In this document: piece after piece, positions 1 to 11,842 of the stretch | How the letters are laid out: each line of letters starts with the position of its first letter | How positions within the stretch are numbered: the first letter of the stretch is position 1 | Source of the DNA: Metridium senile | Lineage: Eukaryota > Cnidaria > Anthozoa > Actiniaria > Metridiidae | NCBI GenBank assembly: GCA_949775045.1 | Contig: OX459099.1 | Location: 3,145,067-3,209,066 of the forward strand | Length of the DNA: 64,000 bases | Reading direction: 5' to 3' | Notes under the pieces: model-generated | What the model was told of the DNA's origin: nothing | The model's database searches: none | The model's input: the letters and a program-made list of their open reading frames with translations, nothing else | Made by a program: the position numbers and the translations under genes

Positions 1-1532
1 CTATTAGAAAAGCAGAAGACGAGTCAAGAAAGATGTTTGATGATCTGAACAAGTACAAGAGAGAACTGCAAGTCAAGGTAAACATCAATCAATCAATTTC
101 ATTCCACATCTTCAGCGAACATGTTTGCTGTAGACATTGTGGTTGGCATCCGTAGAATACCATGTTGATCATTTTGAAGCCATCAAAAGTTGTAGTTCTT
201 CGTCTGGTTTTAAATTGTGTTCAGTTTTAAACATAATGAAATGATTTCGCCAATTTTGCATTTTGCTATTTGATTACTGGTCGGCTGGTTGTTCGGCTTG
301 TTTGCTGGTTGGTCAGTTGGTCGACTATTTGGCTGGTTGGTACAATCATTGACGAAAGTGTTTGAGCGATTATCAATCTTTTGCTGTTCATTATTTTCTA
401 ATACCCCCTCACCCTGACAATGTTGCTAGAGGTGTAAATGAACCTTACCAATCTCCAACACTTGTATTCTGTCATAAAGAATAGCAACATTGTTTTGGGG
501 GGAGGGGTAGAGGTAGATGACCTCATAAATGAAAGAATGGTAGACCACCCCCAAAAGTGTCCAAAATGTTATCGTGCCAACGCATTTTGACAATGAATGT
601 AGCTTGGTTGGCCGGTTTCTATTCGCTTATTGACTAGTTGACAAGTTCGACTGATTATTCGCTTGCATTCTGTCTGTTTGTTATTTTAAATATCTGTATT
701 ACCGTCTAACTGGAATGTGGTTGGCACTTTAATTAACGCCTCTTCTAAGTGGGCCCATAGAGTAAAACTACTTGAAGCGTAAACTCGAAGGGCTTCAATA
801 CTAAAATATCTCAAATGTTATTATCAGGGCGTACAATATATCAAGGAACAACTGGGATCTTCCGACCTTCATGACATCCTTAAAAACTTCCGAGAACTTG
901 CCGAGTCGGCTCCGAATGAAGCTCGTGATATGCGATCGGCAGCACCGATTATTTCTCGATTTTTAGCGGAAATTGGGAATGCAAACCTACCGAAGATAAC
1001 GATTCTGCAAAAGGTGTTGATTGACGGACTGAAAAAGATAACAATCTACTACAAATGCTATTTGAGAAAGCTACAACTCGTGAGGTACGTCACTGACGAA
1101 TGCAAGAAGGGAACATCAAGCATGCAAGACCTGTACAACCGAGGAACTCAGTCCTTCGGCTCCAACAGTCAGTACTGCATCGTTAAGAACGGCCTTCCGT
1201 ATACTCACCTCAAAGACGTCCAAGCACTAGTCATGGTAGAGGCAAAAACTCAACACTTTAATCCAGATTGTGTCATGAACAACCAGGCCATTAAACGTGC
1301 TGTATGTGTCTATAAAAATGATGGCTACACACCACAGCAAACTGCATCCAAGATGGCTGGTTTAAACATCGAACAAGTTAAAGTCATCTTTAAATCTTGT
1401 CCAAAGAGTACTCTAAATCAACGTAAAATCGGGCAGATATGCTCCTTGAGGAAATTGCCTCAGATGTCTGAAAGTGCCATATCAAAGATTATGGGGATAT
1501 CCATTGCGCGTTTGAGAACTGTCAAGTGTTGA
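1..1532 (+). CDS. C-terminal end of an unrecognised gene (two exons, partial)
   Basis: The exon at the left edge ends at 77 before GT (AAG|GTAAAC) and reads in the frame starting at base 3 (IRKAEDESRKMF..., charged and helical). The second exon starts at 828 after TTATCAG, keeps phase 0 and runs 234 codons to TGA at 1530-1532. It opens GVQYIKEQLGSSDLHDILKN and continues through IISRFLAEIG, a KKITIYYKCYLRK stretch and a Cys-containing basic tail. There is no signal peptide or membrane segment in the visible part. I do not recognise the family; the early part looks helical and coiled-coil-like, the rest globular. The splice pair, matching phase and an open frame of more than 230 codons make it a convincing terminal exon. 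The rest of the gene lies left of the window. Confidence 0.72.
78..827 (+). other. Intron of the left-edge gene
   Basis: A 750-bp intron between exons 2-77 and 828-1532 (GTAAAC...TTATCAG). It holds short GGTTGGTCGGCTGG-type runs around 280-350 and again around 600-660, and no other feature that I can support. Confidence 0.6.
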
Positions 1533-1560
1533 AGATCCCATGTACAGCTTAAGCTACGGT

Positions 1561-1975
1561 AATACTAGCAGCAAAATCGTCCAACTTGTCTCGCAACATT
1601 GCTGCAAAACAAGTTGGAAAGAGATGTTGCTCGTTTTTCCACCCGCGTACCATTTTGTCTCGCGTCAAAATGGCTTGTTGCAAGTTGAGTTGAATTCTGA
1701 TTTGTTAATACAGCGAGTAAACAAACATGGCGGCGTGCTTGACGTCATTTTGCTGCGAGACAAGTTGGGTTGGTGTGGTAATACGAGCAACATCTACAAG
1801 TTTTGTTTCAAAAAGTAGAACGATCTTCTACTTTCTGCAACAAACTTTTTCAACTTGCAACAAGCCATTTTGACGCGAGACAAGTTGGTACGCGGGTGGA
1901 AAACGAGCAACATCGCTTTCCAACTTGTTTTGTAGCGATGTTGCGAGACAAGTTGGGCGAATTTTTGCTCGTATT
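1561..1975. mobile_element. Fold-back MITE with long imperfect inverted repeats
   Basis: The left arm from 1561 (AATAC..., CCAACTTGTCTCGCAACAT) is mirrored by the right arm ending at 1975 (ATGTTGCGAGACAAGTTGG, ...GTATT). The match goes on inward past the CGCGTACCA / TGGTACGCG blocks, so most of the 415 bp is palindromic. There is no coding capacity. TAA lies next to both ends (1560-1562 region and 1974-1976), which could be a 3-bp target duplication. It sits 29 bp past the stop of the left-edge gene, so it may be inside that gene's 3' UTR. Confidence 0.7.
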
Positions 1976-2384
1976 AACGTATCTTTACTCTTAAATGTTT
2001 TTGATTATAAAATGTGGTTTAATTTCAATGATTGGTAATTTTTCAGTAGAATGTAAACACTAAAATAACAGAGAGTGCAGCGTAATTATAGCAATTAATG
2101 TAATAATATTATGCCCTAAAATAATGTTTTTGATTATTTTATATCTGTTTGTAAACTCATGGAATTTGTTGTCATAACTATGATCTATTGTAGCATTTGT
2201 TAATTGAATTAGAACATTACAACAAGCTTTTTATCCATGATTAAATAAATGCAAATCAAAATTCTTTAACATTGTCTGTTACAATTTATATTATTATCAA
2301 ACCTTATTCAGCTGCCTCAATGTTTTGCGTTCTTTGGCAAAATTTTAGAAATTTAAATGTTGCTGAACAAACATCCTTTTCCTC
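1976..2384. other. AT-rich spacer, no gene seen
   Basis: About 400 bp of AT-rich sequence between the 1561-1975 element and the 52-bp array. It contains several AATAAA/AATAAT strings but no ORF or repeat that I can support. Confidence 0.5.
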
Positions 2385-2575
2385 ACGTGGATTGTAATGG
2401 AAAACATCGAGGCAAGCAAATAAGGTTTATTTCCCAAGAGGATTGTACTGGGAAAACATCGAGGCAAGCAACTAAGGTTTATTTCCCAAGAAGATTGTAC
2501 TGGGAAAACATTGAGGCGACCAAATAAGGTTTATTTCCCAAGAGTATTGTATTAGCAAACATTGGATCAACTAAG
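2385..2575. repeat. 52-bp minisatellite, 4 units, 3' of MFS copy 1
   Basis: Four units of a 52-bp repeat (core GGATTGTACTGGGA...AACATTGAGGC...AAATAAGGTTTATTTCCCAAG). The same array follows MFS copies 2 and 3. On the - strand, the sense strand of the transporter, each unit reads GGGAAATAAACC and so carries AATAAA. The nearest one lies about 100 nt past the stop codon at 2632. Confidence 0.85.
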
Positions 2576-2631
2576 TAAGGTATAGTGTATTTTGCGTTAT
2601 GCTTATACTACCATCCCTTCTATTATAATCA

Positions 2632-4080
2632 TCAATGTAATTGAGCTGATTGTCCGAAGTACACTTCCGCAAGAGCATGAAGGGCCATCCCAACACCACA
2701 CATCACAGCACATGACCTAAATAGCACCCTTGGTCCATAATACTGATATACTACCCCGCCCACAGCCCCACCTAGGCCCCAACCTAACCCAGAATCTACC
2801 CCTGTCATTATGCCAATGACTGTAGTGGTGACTTCCGGTGGCGAGATCACTGTAGCGTACGATACACAGGAAGCCCAGAGAGCAGCGTAGGTCACCCCAT
2901 GGAGGGGTTCTATGAGGAGTACTAACCAGGGATTCTGTAAGTAGGAATATGCTACCAACCGTATTATAAAGACAGCCAGAGACAGGAAGAGGATTTTACT
3001 GGTGCCGAGAAGTTTGATCATTTTGCCAGATATTAAGAATACGATCACTTCTGACGTACAATATACAGCAATTGACATTCCCATAAGGGTATGCGAGCCG
3101 CCAAGGTCTTTAAGAAAGATGAATAGTAACAACGTGATCACTCCGCTGCTGATGCCCATGATGAGAAGGACTATGATGAACAACAAGACACGCGGGTTTG
3201 TGAATAATACTTTAAGATGCGATAGTACCATTTTGGATGGTTTACGTCCTTCAACCTCTTTCATCGTCAAACAAACTACAAACACCGATACATTCAACAC
3301 CAAGAAGATGACAAAAGACCACAGGAAATTCGCTTTTTCATTCACATCAGCCTCGAGCTTCCCTTCATTTGCAGCGAAACCGGACAAAAAACCAAACAAT
3401 CCAAACCCAAAGGCACCCCACAAACGCAGTTTACCGTAATCTACATCGGTTGACATGGTAACCACAGTGGCGTCCAAAATCGGTGAAATGGTTGCCATGA
3501 AGAAGAATGCAACGCTTGTTATGACAAAGAGTAGCCAAAATTTTATCTGGTTACTAAGCTCTAATAACGAAGAGCTGGGGCTTGACGAATGGTTGCTATT
3601 GGTAACACCTGTCACCAAATCCATCACTGTCACACAATCTGTCTGAATTCCTGTCAGTTTTTCAGTGAAGTTAAAAGAACAATTCGACATAGCGTTACTC
3701 TGCATTGCATTGGCATGGTTAGTTAAACTAAATGGATAGATGGCAAGAATCAGTAATGTGTAGAGTACTACAGATACCAACATTACAGTCTTATGTCGTC
3801 CTGTTCGGTCCGAAATTCCTCCCCATAGGGGTGCTGAGATAAAAAACACGAAAGGCTTCAGACCTGCTAGTATTCCAGACTCCGTTTCATCCATGTTTAA
3901 CTGTTTGTAGAAAACAGGCAGGTATACTGTTAGTGATGCTGCTGCACCATAGTAGAACACGTACGCTAGTTTTGCTTTGAGAATCTCTCGTTTGTCTGGT
4001 TTTTTGCAGTCTGGTTGTTCGCAGTCTGGTTGTTTGTAGTCTGGTAAGAGAATGACATCACACTGATTGTCTTCGTTCAT
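2632..4080 (-). CDS. MFSD6-like major facilitator transporter, copy 1
   Basis: An intact 482-aa, apparently single-coding-exon multi-pass membrane protein of the MFS_1-like/MFSD6 type. A short acidic, Cys/Pro-rich N-tail with a repeated QPDC motif precedes TM1 (about 36-58). The MFS signature loop GGISDRTGRHK is at 87-97 after TM2. A long loop with NCS and NHS glycosylation sequons follows TM3, and KLRLWGAFGFGLFGFLSG marks the mid-protein helix typical of MFS_1-like members. Further hydrophobic helices run to a short C-tail, 12 TM in all by eye. Family members are carriers or orphan transporters in plasma or internal membranes; the substrate cannot be told. A CCACAG acceptor-like site lies 11 nt upstream of the start, so a 5' UTR intron is likely. 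It is about 99% identical to copy 2 at protein level. Confidence 0.9.
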   Translation of the reverse strand: MNEDNQCDVILLPDYKQPDCEQPDCKKPDKREILKAKLAYVFYYGAAASLTVYLPVFYKQLNMDETESGILAGLKPFVFFISAPLWGGISDRTGRHKTVMLVSVVLYTLLILAIYPFSLTNHANAMQSNAMSNCSFNFTEKLTGIQTDCVTVMDLVTGVTNSNHSSSPSSSLLELSNQIKFWLLFVITSVAFFFMATISPILDATVVTMSTDVDYGKLRLWGAFGFGLFGFLSGFAANEGKLEADVNEKANFLWSFVIFLVLNVSVFVVCLTMKEVEGRKPSKMVLSHLKVLFTNPRVLLFIIVLLIMGISSGVITLLLFIFLKDLGGSHTLMGMSIAVYCTSEVIVFLISGKMIKLLGTSKILFLSLAVFIIRLVAYSYLQNPWLVLLIEPLHGVTYAALWASCVSYATVISPPEVTTTVIGIMTGVDSGLGWGLGGAVGGVVYQYYGPRVLFRSCAVMCGVGMALHALAEVYFGQSAQLH

Positions 4081-4091
4081 TTTCCTTTCAT
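4077..4091 (-). promoter_or_regulatory. Four-codon uORF whose stop overlaps the MFS copy 1 start
   Basis: The ATG at 4091-4089 reads ATG AAA GGA AAA TGA. Its TGA overlaps the main ATG in an ATGA arrangement, as seen in termination-reinitiation pairs. In copies 2 and 3 the same upstream ATG is kept, but the stop is lost and the uORF runs on out of frame. It matters only if the mRNA includes this ATG; the CCACAG just upstream could be a splice acceptor that starts the exon exactly here. Confidence 0.5.
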
Positions 4092-4137
4092 CTGTGGAAA
4101 ATAATAGATTTTATTTGACAACACTACGATGGTGGAT

Positions 4138-5455
4138 GATAAACCAGTTGGTTGATTGGTTGGTCGTTTAATTTGTTGGTTTATTGATTGGTCGTTTAAT
4201 TTGTTGGCTGATTGGTTGATTGTTTAATTTGTTGGTTGATTAATTGGTCGGTTAATTTGTTGGTTGATTAGTCGGTTAATTTGTTGGTTGATTAGTCGGT
4301 TAATTTGTTGCAATTGGTTGATTGGTTGGTCGTTTAAATTGTTGGTTGGTAAATTTGTTGGGTGATAGATTGGTTGTTTAATTTGTTAGTTGATTGATTA
4401 GTCGGTTAATTTGTTGATTGATCGATTGGTCGGTTAATTTGTTGGGTGATTGATTGGTCAGTTAATTTGTTTGTTGATTGATTAGTCGGTTAATTTGTTG
4501 GTTGATTAATTGGTCGGTTAATTTGTTGGGTGATTGATTGATCGGTTAATTTGTTGGTTGATTGATTGGTCGGTTAATTTTTTGGTTTATTGATTGGTTG
4601 GTTAATTTGTTGGTTGATTGATTGGTTGGTTTATTTTCTTGGTTTATTGATTGGTCGGTTAATTTTTTGGTTTATTGATTGGTCGGTTAATTTGTTGGTT
4701 GATTGATTGGTCGGTTAATTTTCTTGGTTTACTGATTGGTCGGTTAATTTGTTGGTTTATTGATTGGTCGGTTAATTTGTTGGTTGATTGATTGGTTGGT
4801 TTATTTTCTTGGTTTATTGATTAGTCGGTTAATTTTTTGGTTTATTGATTGGTCGGTTAATTTGTTGGTTGATTGATTGGTCGGTTAATTTTCTTGGTTT
4901 ACTGATTGGTCGGTTAATTTGTTGGTTTATTGATTTGTCGGTTAATTTTTTGGTTTATTGATTGGTCGGTTAATTTGTTGGTTGATTGATTGGTCGGTTA
5001 ATTTTCTTGGTTTACTGATTGGTCGGTTAATTTGTTGGTTCATTGATTAGTCGGTTAATTTGTTGGTTGATTGATTGGTCGGTTAATTTGTTGGGTGATT
5101 GATTGGTCGGTTAATTTGTTGGTTGATTGATTGGTCGGTTAATTTGTTGGTTGATTGGTTGGTCGGTTTATTTATAGATTTATTGGTTGGTTGGTTTATT
5201 TGTTGGTTGATTGGTTGGTCGGTTAATTTGTTGTTTGATTGATTAGTTGGTTAATTTGTTGGTTGATTGATTAGTCGTTTAATTTGTAGGTTGATTGATT
5301 GGTCAGTTAATTTGTAGGTTGATTGGTTGGTCGGTTAATTTGTTGGTTGGTCGGTTAATTTGTTGGTTGATTGATTGGTCGGTTAATTTGTAGGTTGATT
5401 GGTTGGTCGGTTAATTTATTGGTTAATTGATTGGTCGTTTCATTTGGGATTAGCT
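4138..5455. repeat. 28-bp minisatellite 5' of MFS copy 1 (about 1.3 kb)
   Basis: About 45 degenerate units of a 28-bp repeat (core TTGATTGATTGGTCGGTTAA followed by TTTGTTGG). Variants such as TTTTCTTGGTTTACTGATTG recur in higher-order blocks. It begins about 60 bp upstream of the start codon, so it occupies the promoter or a 5' UTR intron. Matching arrays lie upstream of copy 2 (about 575 bp) and copy 3 (about 160 bp). Confidence 0.9.
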
Positions 5456-7910
5456 AATCATCGAGTTAGAGTTTGAGTTGAGTTTGAGTTAACATTGAGT
5501 TAGTTTTGAGTTAACTAAAATATGAAATACCAACTTTCAAATATTGAGAGTAATATATAATTGTAATATATGCAATAAAACAGTAAAAAGACCTATAAAC
5601 TTAGCAAAGTTTTTAGTTTTTTTTACAAAAAAGAGAAAAAAGGAAACAAACAAACAAAACTTTTAGCAATGAAAAGAAAAATAACATAACACCTACTTGC
5701 AAGAACGTTGTCATACGAAAAAAGAACATTTGTATTTAGTGTGTTAAAAGTATAAATTAAAAGTACAAAAGATGATCACTGAAGCTGAACTCTTTCTTTT
5801 GTACTTTTAATTTATTCCTAACACGAATTTATAATTATTTCACGTAGTCAAATTACAACTTTACCTTATGTCCTAGCAAATGTAGACAGTTTCTTTCAAT
5901 GTCACTTTTAGTTAGATTAATTCTTAGCACAATTACTTGTAAGTTTGACTCTAAATAAATGGAAATAATAGTCTGGCCGCCATGTTTGTTTCAACACAGG
6001 GATCCCATTCATTTTCCGTGTGTTACGTGTCACGTCATCATGTCACACAACACCACAGGAAGCCCAAGCTCAACACTTGTGACTCTTTTACAGTAAATGT
6101 ATGGAGTCGCGAGATATCCTTTCGCTGTGCCACAAATATACAATAATAAAAACTTTTTTTACGTAGATAGTTGTGTATAATTGTTTTCTAGTCTGTGACC
6201 GAGTTTTAGCTCAATTAGAGCGATTTTGACGAAAATACCCCTGAAAGACTTTAGGATATCTCGCGACTCCATATAGTCACAAGTGTTGAGCTTGGGCTCC
6301 CTGTGACAACACTCGTGCGGAATTGATAGAAAGTTTGTCGACACAAAGTTGTTTCATCAAAAAAGGATTTTAAAAAACAAGTTTATGCATAAATTATGAA
6401 TGGATATAACTTTTCTGTAAGTAGAAAATTGTAATAAATTTAACTATGCTGTCATGGAGTTGTTGTCGTTTTAATTTTATGCGTTTTTCAGTCTGCTCGA
6501 CAAATTTTTACTTACAATCAATTCGGTAGTAAAAACGTGCTCAAAATATTTTTGACGAACAATACCATTCGTTCAGGACTGATCTGAAAAGCTTTAGAAT
6601 GTTGTACAAAGGTAAGACATATCAGGTATGCATTGGACACGCTCCACGTGACCCTTTACTACCAATGAGAAGGCTCGATTTACTCGAAATGTTTTGAAGT
6701 TTTTTGCGAACTATATTTTCCAAGTGTGTTATTTTTTTCGCTCATTAAAAATCTATTTTGAACATCTATACAAAACTTTGCTATGCAATGTGAAGGTGGA
6801 TACATAAATTTTGCCTGGATAGATTCTCAAGTACATATAAAGTATTTTAGTACCTAAAATCATTCTAGTTGTTCAGGTGAGTTATGATTTGTTTGGTCGT
6901 CGAACTCTGAAAATAGTAGTAACCCACAAAGTCAATCCTACAGCAAACAAAGCTAGAATCCTTCATTTTTTTAGCATTTTTTTTAACATTCTTTAGATAG
7001 CAAACTTGAAGAAAATGTGAGGGGGCTCCAGGGGGCCTCTTCGTTTTAAGGGTGAAAATCGGCCTTGAAGTTCACGAATATTGCCGTATCGAAGCTTTCC
7101 ACACTAGAAATCTGTGGCTTTTGGGCTTCCTGTGTAACTTTTAAAACGGCTCGTCCGAAGCTTGAACGTTCAAATATTGTCTTGTTTGAAATCTTTTCTT
7201 TATAGTCAGTAATATTCTTTTCTCGATAATAAAAGTTTATGAGTTTAGGAACGTTTTTGTGTGATTTTCTTGGATTTTTTGGGCTATTTAAGGAAGTTTT
7301 GAGGATGGCGAATTTCAACGGCCATCGGCGTGTAATTTCATATTTTTAGTGTGGTAAGTCTGCGATCTTATTCACACAAAATTGCTCTTCTCTGTTGATC
7401 CAACAACCCTAATGATTTTCTAGAAAGCGTGGCTATCGCCTCGTGCTGTATTTGAGTTCTCGTTCATTCTACAGCCAGCGCGTGCGTGTGTTGGTCGGTA
7501 AAGCACTCACATCAGTCTCTAACCCATATTTATTATATGTCATGAACTACTTCCGGTAAAATCTCGCGTTGTGATTGGCTGTTTGACGGGCGAGATCCAG
7601 CCGTAATGACCGTGGTCAATATGGAAAATCTTCGACACTTTTAACTATTAGTATATATAAGTTGTTTTTAATTATCGAAAGAACATAACATTCGTTCACT
7701 CACCTCAATAATAGTTGAAAAGTATACTTTTAGTCATTTTATCTATCCTTGTAAACAACACCCGACGGCGGTGAGTTAAGCTATCTTTTGTTGCCGATAT
7801 GTCGTTGCTTTTCATTCACTTTTAAAAAGCTTTAAAATTCACAATAAGTTTGTCTGTGTACAGACCTCGCGCTCGGTTAATAAGTAGTTAATATGATCAG
7901 TTTTAATGTA
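5456..7910. other. Intergenic stretch with small fold-back elements
   Basis: No gene seen. A degraded copy of the palindromic element with AGTTCAGCTTCAGTGATC (or its complement) at its centre lies at about 5690-5835, related to 10665-10770 and 53962-54192. A separate inverted repeat is at 6054-6305. The remainder is AT-rich, with only small ORFs (at most 90 codons) lacking recognisable domains. Confidence 0.55.
6054..6305. mobile_element. Fold-back MITE ending in CACAGGAAGCCC
   Basis: The arms CACAGGAAGCCCAAGCTCAA and GTGTTGAGCTTGGGCTCCCT pair, and the match continues inward through ATGGAGTCGCGAGATATCCT on both sides, with about 100 bp of loop. The short terminal motif CACAGGAAGCCC also bounds the element at 26777-27093 and occurs once at about 51815. 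Confidence 0.7.
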
Positions 7911-9834
7911 TTTAAGAGTCATTGTCTGAGAAAACCATGCAAAATCGAAAGACCTGTAAAGATGGGGGTTGGCCGAATCAATTCATACTAACATCATACA
8001 TAGGTTGGGTGGTAACATGTATAAATATGACAGACTTAGCTTGTCAACCCTTCTCATTCTAGAAATACGACTACCCCTACCCCTCTCCCCAGAAATCACA
8101 GTTTTTACCCTTGTAATTTTACCGAAGTTTACGACCTCCTAGAACACTTAAAATGAAACGTATTCTCTTCAAATTTCTTCTGTGTGGAGTTAATACCATA
8201 TAGTACTTGTACAAATCAAGATATACTTAAATACTTCCATACGCTATCTGTAGCCGTTAGAAGTTGTGCACACTCTAAATCGTTGATACGAAAAAAGGTT
8301 TTTTTGACCCGCCAAAAAATACACAACCGCGATGCTGAGAGAAACTCAAACCCAAAATCAAACCCTCCTTGTTCCACTGTATCAGAATCAAAAGTAATAG
8401 TTTTGGGCCATACAGTTTGAAAGATGACAGAGATGCTCAAATATGTCGAAATTACCTGAAATAAGGCAAAATGGTCCAGATGAGTTCAGAGCGTCATATG
8501 TAGTCCATTTCAGGTGTAAAATGAATCCAATTCAGTTTATAGCTAATATTTGCTTTCCGGAAGTGTAGTATGACATGTACTGGAGCTCAAATTGTCGATT
8601 TCACTTCTTTTTGTAGCATATTCGCGAGCTTGTAAACAAATCGTCGCCATCTTGGAATCCATTGCCGCGAGAGACTGAGCACTAGCTAGGACACAGGCAG
8701 CCCAAGCAAATCACGCAAATTCAGTGGATTTTTTTTCATTTTTTTTTTTTGCAATAAAATGTTACTAAACTTTGTCTGTAGTTATTGTGATGTATTTAAA
8801 TACTTTTTGGATGATTTTTGGCTAGTTTTATTTACACAAGGCAGGCGACTCGAGTGGACATTACTTTCACTTTAATCATCGGCAATTTATCCCCGAAAAA
8901 TATTACTAGTGGGGGAGAAATTATAAATATGGCCTAAAACTAGCCAAAAATCATCCAAAAAGTATTTAAATACATCACAATAACTACAGACAAAGTTTAG
9001 TAACATTTTATTGCAAAAAAAAAAAATCCACTGAATTTGCGTGATTTGCTTGGGCTGCCTGTGTCCTAGCTAGTGCTCAGTCTCTCGCGGCAATGGATTC
9101 CAAGATGGCGACGATTTGTTTACAAGCTCGCGAATATGCTACAAAAAGAAGTGAAATCGACAATTTGAGCTCCAGTACATGTCATACTACACTTCCGGAA
9201 AGCAAATATTAGCTATAAACTGAATTGGATTCATTTTACACCTGAAATGGACTACATATGACGCTCTGAACTCATCTGGACCATTTTGCCTTTTTCAGGT
9301 AATTTCGACATATTTGAGCATCTCTGTCATCTTTCAAACTGTATGGCCCAAAACTATTACTTTTGATTCTGATACAGTGGAACAAGGAGGGTTTGATTTT
9401 GGGTTTGAGTTTCTCTCAGCATCGCGGTTGTGTATTTTTTGGCGGGTCAAAAAAACCTTTTTTCGTATCAACGATTTAGAGTGTGCACAACTTCTAACGG
9501 CTACAGATAGCGTATGGAAGTATTTAAGTATATCTTGATTTGTACAAGTACTATATGGTATTAACTCCACACAGAAGAAATTTGAAGAGAATACGTTTCA
9601 TTTTAAGTGTTCTAGGAGGTCGTAAACTTCGGTAAAATTACAAGGGTAAAAACTGTGATTTCTGGGGGGAGGGGAAGGGATAGTCGTATTTCTAGAATGA
9701 GAAGGGTTGACAAGCTAAGTCTGTCATATTTATACATGTTACCACCCAACCTATGTATGATGTTAGTATGAATTGATTCGGCCAACCCCCATCTTTCAAC
9801 CCTTGCATGGTTTTCTCAGACAATGACTCTTAAA
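7911..9834. repeat. 1.9-kb near-perfect palindrome (arms about 920 and 900 bp, loop 104 bp)
   Basis: The left arm 7911-8830 (TTTAAGAGTCATTGTCTGAG ... GCTAGTTTTA) is matched by its reverse complement at 8935-9834, with only a few substitutions and short indels: a poly-T tract near 8740, AAATAAGG/AAAAAGG, and the pyrimidine run near 8085. Identical 74- and 78-codon ORFs appear in mirror image on both sides and are by-products of the symmetry. No transposase is seen. It could be a fold-back transposon, a recent inverted duplication, or a source of long hairpin RNA. The low divergence argues that it is young or kept identical by gene conversion. Confidence 0.93.
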
Positions 9835-10125
9835 ATGCAATTTTTTGAAAGGGTGAACCTGAACCCAGCTGAATCGGCCATGTTTGACGTTCTTGGATTC
9901 TTGTACTTTTACAACTTCACTCAACATTCTTTCAAGACAAACAGTGCACTGTATTTCTATATGAAAATAAGCTTATTTGTTTTTTGTTTTTTTCGGCTGA
10001 AAAAAGATCATTTTCGTAAATTGTGTGATTTTCCGTAGCTTGAAGAGAAACCATTGAGTTCGATGCGTGACAAATTCGTCATTTTTCGTTACTTTTTGTA
10101 CGTTTATTTTGGTTTGTGTTGTAAA

Positions 10126-10299
10126 AAAATCGAATGTGGTTTAGCGTTGTCTGTACTTTTATCGACAACGATATTCGTCATGACAGTGGTCAAAATGTTG
10201 TGGACTCGCTCCGCTGCGCGTCGTGAGTCCACAACATTTTGACGAATATCGCTGTCGATAAATAAGAGTACAGACAACGCTAAACCACATTCGATTTTC
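10126..10299. mobile_element. Short palindromic element
   Basis: The arms AATCGAATGTGGTTTAGCGT and ACGCTAAACCACATTCGATT pair over about 80 bp, including CAAAATGTTGTGGACTC / GAGTCCACAACATTTTG at the centre. It has no coding capacity. Confidence 0.7.
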
Positions 10300-10837
10300 T
10301 AAATGGATGATATTGTACATATTGTTTGTTTTCACCGCTCGAAAATAAAATTCATATTTTCTCGCGCCCATGTAATATTCATAACATAAATTTTATGGTC
10401 AATTTTTAATTAATAATAATAACTAAATGCCTATAGTGCATTAGCTCGCTGGTCATATAGTTATTTGACGAAACGTTGTCGAAGAGTACAGGTAGCCCAG
10501 ACATTCCTTTTGTGGCTCTCTATTTTCTATTTTAATAAATGAAGAAATAAATTTAAAAAAAAAAATTCATAACATTAACAAGACAATAATTGTATATATA
10601 AAATATCACATATACCTAATTTCAGAAATCTTGCCTTACTTTAATGGAAAAGAATTACATTCAAAACACAAAAGAAAATCACTAAAGCTGAACGATGCTT
10701 TTGTCTTTTTAATGTATTCCTTTTGCCACTAAAGTACAAACATTCTATTTCTATAAGACAACGTTTTTGAAATTTACACGATGTATCACAGAAGATTTTG
10801 GTGTGTTTTCACAAATCCTTTGATAAATAGAGATTAC

Positions 10838-11842
10838 TTCATGGTTAGTGAGGCGTACGATTTTTATTCACGAGTTGTGAAGAATTTCAAACGAACGAGC
10901 GAGGCTCTGCGAGCGAGTGAGTTTGTAATTCTACACAACGAGTGAATAAAATCGTACAAGCGAACTAACCATGATGTAATTTTTTTATTTTATAAGTACT
11001 GAGATTTATTTTCAACATTAATGACAACATGCATCAAATATACCATGAAATGAGTTCTATGGTTAAACGATTCAATGATTAAAAAAATTCAATATTTTCT
11101 TTCAAAATTTTAAACAACGAAAAGTAGCAACAAAACCATGAAAAATACCGTTGTAAAAGGCAAATTTACTTATCTTCAATGCTTTTTTAAAAAAAAGCAT
11201 TATTAAATGGTTAAATAGTCTTGCATTGACAACGCTTCGGCAGTAGCTGAGCGAGATTCCTCTAGTGTGAGCTTTGCCGACTGATTCACTATATTTATAG
11301 TTTTTTCTTTTCCTTTTTTCTTTAGCTCTTTCTGTTTGGAAAGAAGGACTTGTCTTTTCAAATAGGAGGTCCTTCATGTCACTTGTTTTCTTCATATGTC
11401 GCTCAAAACCAAATAATTAACTTCAGAGCGAGAATAGTCTTAGCTTTCCCGTCTTTGAAAGTAATAAATAAACTGGGTTACAGCTAGAAATTTGTCAACT
11501 TTTCTTGCTTCTTTCTTGAATTCCAAGACGTTTTTCTATAGCAACATCACATTGGATATATGTTTTCGAAATAGCTTTGTTTTCTTGTGTTAAAATAACA
11601 TTTTCAGTCGAATCGCTGTCAACAAACATTCCCAACATTTTGACCAAAGGCAGTTGAAAGTTTTCGCGCCAGTGAGGTAGATTCCCGCACAAAACCTTTT
11701 CACTAGTGAAAAAAATCGTTCGTCCAATCAGATGCCGCGAACGATAGTGAAATTTCATCGTTCGCATCGCTGATTGGCTGTGACTTAAAACCGAACGATT
11801 TTTACATCACTGGAATTTTATACATAAATCTCAGTACTTATG
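10838..11842. mobile_element. Adjacent fold-back elements
   Basis: The first palindrome, 10838-10978, has arms CATGGTTAGT / ACTAACCATG and TTATTCACGAGTTGTG / CAACGAGTGAATAAA. The second, at 10990-11842, is bounded by TATAAGTACTGAGATTTAT and its reverse complement near 11822-11841. It contains only small ORFs of 90-97 codons without recognisable domains. Boundaries are approximate. Confidence 0.5.

Noticed and set aside
3002..3646. 145- and 63-codon + strand ORFs, repeated at 16303-16947 and 21682-22410
   Set aside because: Antisense shadows of the three transporter genes; their conservation follows from the conserved - strand protein.
8184..9570. Identical 74- and 78-codon ORFs in mirror image
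   Set aside because: Produced by the palindrome's symmetry; no domain and no codon-pattern support.
11102..11767. 90-97-codon - strand ORFs
   Set aside because: Within an inverted-repeat element, with no domain, no splice context and no conservation evidence.
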